This document shows, piece after piece, positions 1 to 8,264 of a stretch of DNA of 20,905 bases. Under the pieces are notes generated by a model, which saw only the letters and a program-made list of their open reading frames with translations, searched no databases and was not told where the DNA came from. How positions within the stretch are numbered: position 1 is the first letter of the stretch; every line of letters begins with the position of its first letter. A program made the translations under genes and the position numbers. This stretch comes from JBFWQM01 sp050249455. GTDB taxonomy: Bacteria; Pseudomonadota; Alphaproteobacteria; MPNO01; VGEU01. The stretch is taken from the NCBI GenBank assembly GCA_050249455.1, contig JBFWQM010000075.1, positions 1 to 20,905 of the forward strand. Reading direction: 5' to 3'.

Positions 1-1391
1 GCGGCCGCGCCTACGTCTACCGCGACCAGGGCTTCACCTTCGACGCCGGCCCCACCGTCATCACCGACCCGACCTGCCTGGAGGCGGTGTTCGCCGCCGC
101 CGGCCGCCGGCTGGCCGACCGGGTCGAGATGCTGCCGGTCAATCCGCTGTACCGCCTGCAGTGGGAGGACGGCTTCCGCTTCGACTACGTCAACGACCAG
201 GACGAACTCGACCGCCAGATCGCCGCCGTGTCGCCGGCCGACGTCGACGGCTACCGCCGCTTCCTGAAATACGCCGAGGCCGTGTTCGAGGAGGGCTACG
301 TTCGGCTCGGCCACGTGCCGTTCCTCGACTTCCGCAGCATGATCCGCGTCGCGCCGCAGCTGGTGAAGCTGGAGAGCTACCGCAGCGTGCATGCCATCGT
401 CGCCAAGTTCATCCGCGAGCCGCATCTGCGCCAGGGCTTCAGCTTCCATTCGCTGCTGGTCGGCGGCAACCCGTTCGCGACGTCGGCGATCTACGCGCTG
501 ATCCACGCGCTGGAGCGGCGCTGGGGCGTGTTCTATCCGCGCGGCGGCACCAGTGCGCTGGTCGACGCCATGCTGGCGCTATTCCAGGAGATCGGCGGCA
601 CGGTGCGGCTGGGCGCGCCGGTCGAGCGCATCGTGGTGAAGGACGGCCGCGCCGTGGGCGTCGCCTGCGCCGACGGCTGGCGCGTCGAGACCGACATGGT
701 GGCGTCCAACGCCGACGTCGTCCACACCTACGGCACGCTGCTGGCGGACACGCCGCGCGGGCGCGCTGAGGCCGCGCGGCTGAAGCGCAAGCGGTTCAGC
801 CCGTCGCTGTTCGTGATCCATTTCGGGCTGCGCCGCGCGCGGCCCGAGATCCGCCACCACACCGTGCTGTTCGGCCCGCGCTACCGCGAGCTGATCCGCG
901 AGATATTCAGGGGGCCGGCGCTGGCCGATGACTTCTCGCTCTATCTGCACAACCCGACCGCGACCGACCCGTCGATGGCACCGCCCGGCGCCGGATCGTT
1001 CTACGTGCTGTCGCCGGTGCCCCACCTGGGCGCCGCGACGATCGACTGGACGGTGGAGGGACCGCGCTACCGCGACCGCATCCTGGCCCACCTCGACCGG
1101 CTCTACATGCCGGGGCTGCTCGACGACCTGGTGACCAGCCGCATCTTCACGCCGTTCGACTTCCGCGACGAGCTCAACGCCCACCTGGGTTCGGCGTTCT
1201 CGCTGGAGCCGGTGCTGATGCAAAGCGCCTGGTTCCGCCCGCACAACCGCGACGACCGCCTCAAGGGGCTCTACTTCGTCGGCGCCGGCACCCACCCGGG
1301 CGCGGGCGTGCCGGGTGTCGTCGGCTCGGCGCGGGCCACCGCGCGGCTGATGCTGGCCGACGCCGGGCTGCCGGCGCAGGACGCGGCATGA
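1..1391 (+). CDS. crtI: Phytoene desaturase CrtI, 5' end cut off by the window
   Basis: CrtI is an FAD-dependent desaturase that turns phytoene into neurosporene or lycopene at the inner membrane. The frame is open from base 3 and 462 residues are visible. The first ones read RAYVYRDQGFTFDAGPTVIT, a conserved stretch just after the FAD-binding N terminus of this family, so the real start and the GxGxxG fold lie upstream, roughly 30-45 residues away. A central segment, GVFYPRGGTSALVDAM, and the C-terminal GLYFVGAGTHPGAGVPGV are the other family hallmarks; the latter closes the FAD site. A GTG at 87 would leave a truncated protein and is not the start. The stop overlaps the crtB start in ATGA, so the two are translationally coupled. 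The exact number of desaturation steps cannot be read from sequence. Confidence 0.95.
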   Translation, partial: GRAYVYRDQGFTFDAGPTVITDPTCLEAVFAAAGRRLADRVEMLPVNPLYRLQWEDGFRFDYVNDQDELDRQIAAVSPADVDGYRRFLKYAEAVFEEGYVRLGHVPFLDFRSMIRVAPQLVKLESYRSVHAIVAKFIREPHLRQGFSFHSLLVGGNPFATSAIYALIHALERRWGVFYPRGGTSALVDAMLALFQEIGGTVRLGAPVERIVVKDGRAVGVACADGWRVETDMVASNADVVHTYGTLLADTPRGRAEAARLKRKRFSPSLFVIHFGLRRARPEIRHHTVLFGPRYRELIREIFRGPALADDFSLYLHNPTATDPSMAPPGAGSFYVLSPVPHLGAATIDWTVEGPRYRDRILAHLDRLYMPGLLDDLVTSRIFTPFDFRDELNAHLGSAFSLEPVLMQSAWFRPHNRDDRLKGLYFVGAGTHPGAGVPGVVGSARATARLMLADAGLPAQDAA

Positions 1392-2332
1392 GCGCGCCCG
1401 CCGACGCCGTCGTCGCGCACAGCGGCGAATCGATCGCCAAGGGGTCGAAGTCGTTCTCCGGCGCGGCCAAGCTGTTCGACCCCAGGCTGCGCGCCAGCGT
1501 GCACATGCTCTACGCCTGGTGCCGCTACTGCGACGACGAGATCGACGGCCAGCACCTCGGTTTCGCGCAAGCCGGCAACGAGACCGCGGACTGGGCGGCC
1601 CGCCACGCCGCATTGGTCGACCGCACCCGCCGGGCGCTCGCCGGCGAGCCGACCGACGACCCGCACTTCGCCGCCGTCCAGCGCGTCTTCGCCGCCCACG
1701 ACATCCCGGCGCGCCACGCGTTCGAGCTGCTGGACGGCTTCGCGATGGACGTGTCGGGGCGGCGCTACGCCACCATCGAGGACACGCTGCAGTACTGCTA
1801 CCACGTCGCCGGCGTGGTCGGCGTGATGATGGCGATGGTGATGGGCGCGCGCGACGCGGCGACGCTCGACCGCGCCGCCGACCTCGGGCTGGCCTTCCAG
1901 CTCACCAACATCGCACGCGACGTGATCGACGACGCGAAGGCGGGCCGCCTCTATCTGCCCGGCGACTGGCTGGCCGACGCGGGGATTTCCGCCGCCGACA
2001 TCTCCGACCCGGCGCACCGCCCCGCCCTGGCGGCGGTGACGGCGCGCCTGCTCGACACCGCCGAGCCGTATTATGCCTCGGCCCGGATCGGCCTGCGCGA
2101 CCTGCCGCTGCGCTGCGCCTGGGCGATCGCGACCGCCCTCGGCGTCTACCGCGACATCGGCCGCGTGGTGCGCGCCCGCGGCCCGCGGGCGTGGGACAGC
2201 CGCGCCGGCGTTTCGGATGCGCGCAAGGCATTGTTCGTGGCAACCGGCAGCGTCGCGGCGCTCGATGCCCATACGCTGGCCCGGCTGCGCGCCGCGCTGC
2301 CGCGCGAAGGATTGTGGACCCGGCCGCGCTGA
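1388..2332 (+). CDS. crtB: Phytoene synthase CrtB
   Basis: CrtB condenses two geranylgeranyl diphosphates head to head into phytoene, the first committed carotenoid step. The 314-residue product has the usual family length. Both aspartate-rich Mg-diphosphate sites are visible: CDDEID at residues 48-53 and the NIARDVIDDAKAGRLYLP segment around residues 174-191, with D178, D181 and D182. Squalene synthase-like HpnC/HpnD proteins share the fold, but the direct coupling to crtI (4-base ATGA overlap at 1388-1391) and the presence of crtE and crtZ favour CrtB. The gene ends one base before the stop of the convergent crtZ, with no terminator hairpin between them. Confidence 0.95.
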   Translation: MSAPADAVVAHSGESIAKGSKSFSGAAKLFDPRLRASVHMLYAWCRYCDDEIDGQHLGFAQAGNETADWAARHAALVDRTRRALAGEPTDDPHFAAVQRVFAAHDIPARHAFELLDGFAMDVSGRRYATIEDTLQYCYHVAGVVGVMMAMVMGARDAATLDRAADLGLAFQLTNIARDVIDDAKAGRLYLPGDWLADAGISAADISDPAHRPALAAVTARLLDTAEPYYASARIGLRDLPLRCAWAIATALGVYRDIGRVVRARGPRAWDSRAGVSDARKALFVATGSVAALDAHTLARLRAALPREGLWTRPR

Positions 2333-2333
2333 C

Positions 2334-2825
2334 CTAGGCGGCCTCGATCTTGTCGCCGTGCAGCGCCCGCAGCTCGGCCCGCAGCCGGCGCACCGGCGGC
2401 GCCCACAGGAACCCGAACGACACCGCGCCGGCCTTGGTATGCACCGCGTGGTGAATCCGGTGCGCCTGCACCAGCCGCTTCAGGATGCGGCCCCGCGCCG
2501 AAGGCTTCCACGGGAAGCGGTGGTGGACCAGCGCGTCATGGAACAGCGCGTAGACGAGGCCGTAGGCGGTCATCCCGAGGCCGACCCACAGCAGCGCCGG
2601 CACCCCGCCGTGGACGCCGGTCCAGATCAGCGCGATCGACGGCACCGCGAAGCACACCGCGAACAGGTCGTTCCGCTCGAACGCGCCGTGCCGCGGCGCG
2701 TGGTGCGAGCGGTGCCAGCACCACATCCAGCCGTGCATGACGTATTTGTGCATCAGGTACGCCACGCCCTCCATCGCGCACAGGCTGGCGACGAACAGGG
2801 CGACGGCGGTCAGCGCCTCGGGCAA
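2334..2825 (-). CDS. crtZ: Beta-carotene hydroxylase CrtZ
   Basis: CrtZ is a di-iron membrane hydroxylase of the fatty acid hydroxylase superfamily that adds hydroxyl groups to beta-ionone rings, giving zeaxanthin-type products. All four histidine clusters are present: HKYVMH, HRSHH, HDALVHH and HRIHH. An N-terminal membrane segment (ALTAVALFVASLCAMEGVAY) precedes them. I chose a TTG start at 2825 because GGAGGAG lies seven bases upstream, and the resulting 163 residues match the short CrtZ proteins. A GTG in frame at 2858 would add 11 mostly arginine-rich residues, but it has no ribosome site and lies right next to a TATAAT box. The gene is last in the crtE-ABC unit and converges on crtB. 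Confidence 0.9.
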   Translation of the reverse strand: MPEALTAVALFVASLCAMEGVAYLMHKYVMHGWMWCWHRSHHAPRHGAFERNDLFAVCFAVPSIALIWTGVHGGVPALLWVGLGMTAYGLVYALFHDALVHHRFPWKPSARGRILKRLVQAHRIHHAVHTKAGAVSFGFLWAPPVRRLRAELRALHGDKIEAA

Positions 2826-2858
2826 TCGGCGGCTCCTCCGGCCGGGTCGGGTCGACAC

Positions 2859-2864
2859 ATTATA
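2859..2864 (-). promoter_or_regulatory. Possible -10 box for crtZ
   Basis: On the minus strand the bases read exactly TATAAT, in a short AT-rich spot of an otherwise very GC-rich region, between the permease stop (2889) and the crtZ start. Transcription would begin near 2850, leaving a leader of about 25 bases with the GGAGGAG ribosome site. No convincing -35 box is seen at 16-18 bases spacing, so this may be a weak or activator-dependent promoter, or chance. Confidence 0.35.
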
Positions 2865-2888
2865 TAGCGCAGCCGCAGCCGCGGGGAC

Positions 2889-4105
2889 TCAGCGCCGCTG
2901 GCGGCGGGCGAGCGCGAGCGCGGCGAGCGCGGCGCCGGCCGCGCCGGCGGCGGCCAGGACCGCCAGCGCGGGCAGCACGGCGGCGAACGGCGCGTCGCGC
3001 CACAGGAGGTCGCCATAGGCCTCGATCGCCCAGGCATTGGGCGTCGCCCAGCCGAGGTCCTGCAGCCAGCCCGGCATCAGGAACCGCGGCACCATGCTGC
3101 CGCCGAGCGCGGACACCACCAGCACCAGAAACGTGCCGGCGGTGTGCGCCTGCGCCCGGGTCCGGCACAGCGCGACCAGGCCGAGCGCGAGGCCGCCGGC
3201 GGCGATCGCGGCCGCGAGGCTGACCAGCGCCCAGCCGCCCGCCCGGCCGGGCACGTCGACGCCGTAGCCGAGCCAGGCGACGGCGAACAGCGCGACGCAC
3301 TGCACGAAGCCGAAGCCGGCGAGGTAGAGGAACTTGCCGGCGACCACCGGCCAGGTGCCGCCGGCCAGCACGTCGATGCGGTCGACGATGCCGAGCTCAC
3401 GCTCGTCGAGCAGGCTGCCCGCCGCCTGCACCGCGGCGAACAGCAGGAACAGGATCGCCACCGCACCCGCGTAATAGGTGACGTTGCCGCTGGCCGGCGC
3501 CGCCGCCCGGACCGGCTGGTGCGCCACCAGGCCGTCGTCCGGCGCCGCCGGCGCCAGGCCGGTGACGCGCGCGTCGCGCAGCGCGCCGAGGGCGGCGGCG
3601 ATGCGGCGGTCCTGCTCCGGCGTGAAGCGCACCACGTCGCGCCCGATCGTCTCGATCATGCGGCCGAGCGCCACCTCCGGCAGCGCGTCGGCCAAGATCC
3701 GGCGCAGCGCGGCGTCCACCACCGGCGAGGCGATGGCGCGCGACGGCTCGCCGATCACCACGATCGGCGGCGGCCCGCCGGCCGTCGCCCCCGCGGGGTC
3801 GGCTCGGATCACGATGCCGGCGTCGGCGCCGCCCTCGCGGACGCGCCGGCGCACCGCGTCCGCCGGCATCGCCGCACCGCCCGCGACGTCGAGCGTCGGC
3901 GCATCGATCAGCGCCGCGACGAGCCGGCGCGTGGTGTCGCTGCCGACAGAATCGGCGATCGCGACCTTGAGGCGCAGGTCCGCGCCGGTCGCGCCGGCGA
4001 AGATAGTGGCGAAGATCACGAAGATGACCGGCGGCAGCACGAACGCCATCGCCAGCGCGCCGCGGTCGCGCAGGAGGCCGATCAGCATCGCGCGCGCCAC
4101 AGCGA

Positions 4106-4109
<4 letters not shown>
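2889..4109 (-). CDS. ABC-2 type exporter permease
   Basis: The 406-residue product is an ABC-2 family membrane subunit of the YbhR/YbhS type. It has one N-terminal membrane segment (residues about 16-38, MAFVLPPVIFVIFATIFAG), a large soluble loop of about 170 residues, and a C-terminal block of five or so hydrophobic segments starting at NVTYYAGAVAILFLLFAAV. The DERELGIVDRI stretch after the second membrane segment is the coupling-helix region common in this family. Such permeases work as dimers with a separate ATPase to push lipids, drugs or polysaccharides out of the cytoplasm. The ATG at 4109 overlaps the ATPase stop by four bases. The frame stays open upstream as far as about 4826, but that stretch is a shadow of the ATPase gene. 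The substrate is unknown. Confidence 0.88.
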
Positions 4110-5043
<934 letters not shown>

Positions 5044-5047
<4 letters not shown>

Positions 5048-5946
5048 GGGCCGGCGATCGCCGCCGCCGCGCCGCCGATCCGGGTACCGGGGAACGCCGT
5101 CGCGACGAACGACGACATCGCGCCGCCGGGGCACGAGCACGTGTCGAGCGCGCCCAGCGCCGCGTCGAGGTGGCGCTCGAGGCTGCGCTTCGCCCGGCGG
5201 TGGCCCGTCAGGGCCAGGACGGTCGGCTTCCCGGCGTCCTGGCCGACGTCCTTGGCCGCCTCCGCGGGCGTCGCCGTGGCGTCGAGCAGGTCGTCGCGGA
5301 GCTGGAACGCCATGCCGAGATGGGACGCGAACCGCCGCACCGCCTGGACGTCGTCGTCGCCGGCGCCGGCGATCAGGGCGCCGATCTCCGCCGCCGCCAC
5401 GAACAGGGCAGCGGTCTTCTCCCAGTTGGTCCGCTCGGCCGCCGCCACGCTGGGGTCGCCGTCGAGGTCGCGGATCTGGCCGGCGACAAGGCCATCGACG
5501 CCGATCGCGCCGGTGAGGGCCGACAAGATGGCGCAGCGGCCGGCGGCAGGCAGCCGCCGGTCGGCCGCGACGAGGCGCGTCGCCTCGTTGATCATGGCGA
5601 CCGCGGCGATGATGCTGGCGCTCTCGCCGCACGCGATGTGGGTGGCCGGGCGGCCGCGCCGCAAGGTCGCGTCGTCCATGCAGGGCAGGTCGTCGAGCAC
5701 CAGCGAGGCGGTGTGCACCATCTCCACCGCGCACGCGGCGTCGAGCGCCGCGTCGGGCGGCGCGCCGAAGTCCTGCGCGGCGGCGAGCAGCAGCAGCGGC
5801 CGGATGCGCTTGCCCGGGGCGAGCAGGCTGTAGGCAATGGTACGGTGCAACCGCACCGGGGCGGCACCGAAGCGGCCGGTCAGGTCGTCGAGCCGCCGGT
5901 CGACGAGCGTACGAAGACGGTCGGTCTCGGGCAGCGCCCGCGTCAT
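5044..5946 (-). CDS. crtE: Geranylgeranyl diphosphate synthase CrtE
   Basis: CrtE is a class 1 polyprenyl synthase that extends farnesyl (or shorter) diphosphate with isopentenyl diphosphate to the C20 precursor used by CrtB. The 300-residue product shows GKRIRP at 45-50, the first aspartate-rich motif DDLPCMDD at 85-92 followed by RRGRP, and the second motif DDLLD at 218-222. The AIGVDGLVAGQIRDLDGD stretch resembles known CrtE proteins more than I would expect of a plain IspA, but chain length cannot be proven from sequence. The ATG at 5946 has GAGGA seven bases upstream; an earlier in-frame start at 6024 adds residues unlike the family. The gene heads the leftward unit with the ABC exporter and crtZ. 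Confidence 0.9.
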
Positions 5947-6081
5947 GAGGCGTTCCTCGTTCCACCCGTGCAAGCCGGGCCGCCAACCCAGGGGACCCCG
6001 CCCAGTACGCCGGCAAGGCGCCATTGGATCACCGGGCCGCCGACCCGTCCACGTCCTTCGTCGCGCTGGGACGAGATCGAC
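5947..6081. other. Intergenic spacer between gst and crtE
   Basis: This 135-base GC-rich spacer lies between two leftward genes. It contains no T-tailed hairpin, so transcription from gst could run into crtE. CCGGGCCGCC occurs twice (near 5976 and 6030). I see no convincing sigma-70 promoter for crtE; it could be read from upstream or depend on a factor I cannot recognise. Confidence 0.5.
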
Positions 6082-6780
6082 CTACTCCGCAGCGACCGCC
6101 TGGGCGCCGTCGAGAAACCCCGAGATCCACAGCTTGCGGTACCGTAGGTTGCCGCGATAGATCGATTCGAGGTCCGGCACCGTCGCCGCCCGGACCGACG
6201 GTCGCGCCAGCAGCGCATCGCGCCAGGCCTTCAGGCGCGGGAACTCGTCGATGAACCCCATCGGGCGGATGCGGTCGAGGAACATGTAGCGCTGCAGGAA
6301 CGGCGCATAGCCGGCATCAACCAGCGAGAACGCGCTGCCGTTGAAGAACGGCCCGTCGTGGCCGCGGGCGGCCAGCGCCGCCTCGACCTTGGCGAACCGC
6401 TGCGGGATGGTCTTGCGGTGGCGCTGGTAGTCGTCCTCGTCATCGGCATAGGAGGTGTTGGTGATCGCATTGGCGAAGGTCGGTAGGTAGTCGGTCCACG
6501 CCCGGTTGAGCGCCCGCTCGAACGGATCGGCGGGGTGCAGCTTGGGCGCGTAGGTCTCCTCCAGGTACTCGTTGATGGCGTTCGATTCGAACAGGTCGTG
6601 CCCGTCGACCTGGAGCACCGGCACCTTGGAATGGGGCGAAATCCTGAGGAACCAGTCGGGCCGGTTCTCGGAATCGATGTTGGTGACCTCGTAGTCGATG
6701 CCCTTCTCGCGCAGCACGATTGCGCTGCGCTGGACCCACGGGCACGTCGCGAACCCGATCAGATGAAGCCTCGCCGCCAT
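6082..6780 (-). CDS. Glutathione S-transferase family protein
   Basis: The 232-residue product has the thioredoxin-like N-terminal domain and all-helical C-terminal domain of soluble glutathione S-transferases. The active-site segment reads FATCPWVQRS with C13, pointing to a cysteine-type (omega- or beta-like) enzyme more suited to thiol transfer or glutathione-dependent reduction than to classic conjugation. The glutathione-binding KVPVL (52-56, with the cis-proline P54) and ESNAINEYLEE (65-75) are present. I chose the ATG at 6780 because GGGGAGG lies six to seven bases upstream; an in-frame start at 6840 adds 20 residues before the fold. It lies upstream of crtE on the same strand, but a link to carotenoids is not evident. 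Substrate unknown. Confidence 0.9.
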   Translation of the reverse strand: MAARLHLIGFATCPWVQRSAIVLREKGIDYEVTNIDSENRPDWFLRISPHSKVPVLQVDGHDLFESNAINEYLEETYAPKLHPADPFERALNRAWTDYLPTFANAITNTSYADDEDDYQRHRKTIPQRFAKVEAALAARGHDGPFFNGSAFSLVDAGYAPFLQRYMFLDRIRPMGFIDEFPRLKAWRDALLARPSVRAATVPDLESIYRGNLRYRKLWISGFLDGAQAVAAE

Positions 6781-6872
6781 CGGCGCCCTCCCCGGCTGGG
6801 ACTCTGCGCCAATGATCCGCCGGAACCGGGCGGCGGGCAAGAGCGCCGAACCGCGAACCGGCGTCGGGCGGG

Positions 6873-6901
6873 TTGTTCCCGATCGATCGGCACCTTACAA
6901 T
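6873..6901 (+). promoter_or_regulatory. Sigma-70 type promoter with palindromic spacer
   Basis: TTGTTC at 6873-6878 and TACAAT at 6896-6901 are separated by exactly 17 bases, a good housekeeping promoter for this GC content. Transcription would start near 6908, 22 bases before the oxidoreductase ATG. The spacer contains the perfect 12-base palindrome CCGATCGATCGG (6879-6890), placed where a repressor would block polymerase. Confidence 0.65.
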
Positions 6902-6929
6902 CCGTCCACCGAAACAAAAGGTGAGCGCC

Positions 6930-8102
6930 ATGAAGGTCTTCCTGTTTCACCTGATGCCGTATGCGTATCTCGACCTCGACTACGACCAGAAGTACAAGTC
7001 GGCCTGGGTCGTGCTGCCGAACAGCTATTTCGACCCGGTGAAGGGCCATGAGCTCTACAACCGTTACCTCGACGAGCTCGAATACGGCGAGGAACTGGGA
7101 TTCGACGGCCTGTGCGTGAACGAGCACCACCAGAACGCGTACGGCATCATGCCGTCGCCGGTGGTGATGGCCGCCGCCCTGGCGCGCAAGACCAAGCGGG
7201 TGAAGCTCGCCATCGTCGGCAGCGCCTTCGGCCTGCGCGAGCACCCGCTGACGCTCGCCGAAGAGCACGCGATGATCGACTGCATCTCCAACGGCCGGCT
7301 GATCAGCGGCATGGTGCGCGGCATCGGCTGCGAATACTACTCGATGGGCTCGAACCCCGCGTTCTCCCACGACCGGTTCCACGAAGCGCACGACCTCGTC
7401 GTCCAGGCGTGGACCAGGCCCGGCCCGTTCGCCTTCGAGGGCCAGCATTATCACTTCGAGTACGTCAACCTGTGGCCGCGCCCGATCCAGCGGCCGCACC
7501 CGCCGATCTGGTGCCCGTCGCAGGGCTCCTACGAGACGATCGAATGGACCGCCCACCCGGACCGCAAGTACACCTACCTGCAGACCTACAGCCCGTTCCG
7601 GGCGGTGACGCGGTTCATGACCGCCTATCGCGACAAGGCGCGCGAGTACGGCTACGAGGCCGACCCGAGCCAGCTCGGCTGGCTGGTGCCGATCTACGTC
7701 GCCGATACCGACCAGAAGGCGATCGACGAGGCGCGGCCGCACATCGAGGCGTTCGCCAACAAGTTCCTGCGCAACCCGCCGGAAATGCTGCTGCCGCCCG
7801 GCTACACCTCGCTCGCCTCGCTCAAGAACGTGCGCAAGCACAAGTCGAGCCTGTCGGCGCGCCAAACCGTCGAGCAGCTGATCGCCGACGAGGTGGTGAT
7901 CATGGGCAGCCCCGACACGGTGCGCCGCAAGCTGCTCGACTGCCAGCGCCGCATCGCGCTCGGCAACGTGCTGGCGCTGTGCCAGTTCGGCACGCTGCCG
8001 GCCGACCTGACCAAGCGGAACATGGAGCTGTTCGCCAAGGAAGTGCTGCCGGTGCTGCAGCAGTCCCATGTCCAGGAGCCGGAGCTGGTGGCGGCCGAAT
8101 AG
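6930..8102 (+). CDS. LLM class flavin-dependent oxidoreductase
   Basis: The 390-residue product belongs to the bacterial luciferase-like monooxygenase family, TIM-barrel enzymes that use reduced FMN (some use F420) to oxidise small molecules. Family marks are the N-terminal LGFDGLCVNEHHQNAYG region, the ISGMVRGIGCEYYSMG segment, and the WPRPIQRPHPPIWCPSQG stretch leading to the flavin-binding second half. The C-terminal IADEVVIMGSPDTVRRKLLD is the usual final barrel part. ATG at 6930 follows AAAGGTGA at a good distance; the in-frame GTG/ATG choices upstream lie inside the promoter. The gene stands alone between its promoter and a strong terminator, divergent from gst. The substrate cannot be told from sequence. 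Confidence 0.92.
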   Translation: MKVFLFHLMPYAYLDLDYDQKYKSAWVVLPNSYFDPVKGHELYNRYLDELEYGEELGFDGLCVNEHHQNAYGIMPSPVVMAAALARKTKRVKLAIVGSAFGLREHPLTLAEEHAMIDCISNGRLISGMVRGIGCEYYSMGSNPAFSHDRFHEAHDLVVQAWTRPGPFAFEGQHYHFEYVNLWPRPIQRPHPPIWCPSQGSYETIEWTAHPDRKYTYLQTYSPFRAVTRFMTAYRDKAREYGYEADPSQLGWLVPIYVADTDQKAIDEARPHIEAFANKFLRNPPEMLLPPGYTSLASLKNVRKHKSSLSARQTVEQLIADEVVIMGSPDTVRRKLLDCQRRIALGNVLALCQFGTLPADLTKRNMELFAKEVLPVLQQSHVQEPELVAAE

Positions 8103-8125
8103 CGGCCCCCTGCCGTCGCTAGGCC

Positions 8126-8160
8126 AAGGCCGCCGGTTCGTGCCGGCGGCCTTTTTCTTT
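8126..8160 (+). terminator. Rho-independent terminator of the oxidoreductase gene
   Basis: AAGGCCGCCGG (8126-8136) pairs perfectly with CCGGCGGCCTT (8143-8153) around a six-base loop, followed by a T-rich tail ending CTTTTTCTTT at 8160. It begins 24 bases after the stop codon. Confidence 0.93.
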
Positions 8161-8188
8161 GCCCCCATGCGTATATCTACGGAGTTGC

Positions 8189-8204
8189 CCGCCCCCGGGG
8201 GCGG
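8189..8204. repeat. 16-base perfect palindrome in the leader of the membrane protein gene
   Basis: CCGCCCCCGGGGGCGG reads the same on both strands. It sits between the terminator at 8160 and the start at 8265, where a promoter for the membrane protein gene would be. It may be an operator, or simply GC-rich sequence. Confidence 0.4.
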
Positions 8205-8264
8205 ACGCGACGATCCGCACCGCCGCGGCGGGCGACGCCGCGCCCAAGAACCAGCGGGATACCC

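Noticed and set aside
5969..5985. Sigma-54-like sequence upstream of crtE
   Set aside because: On the minus strand TGG and TTGCA occur, but GG and GC are 11 bases apart instead of the required 10.
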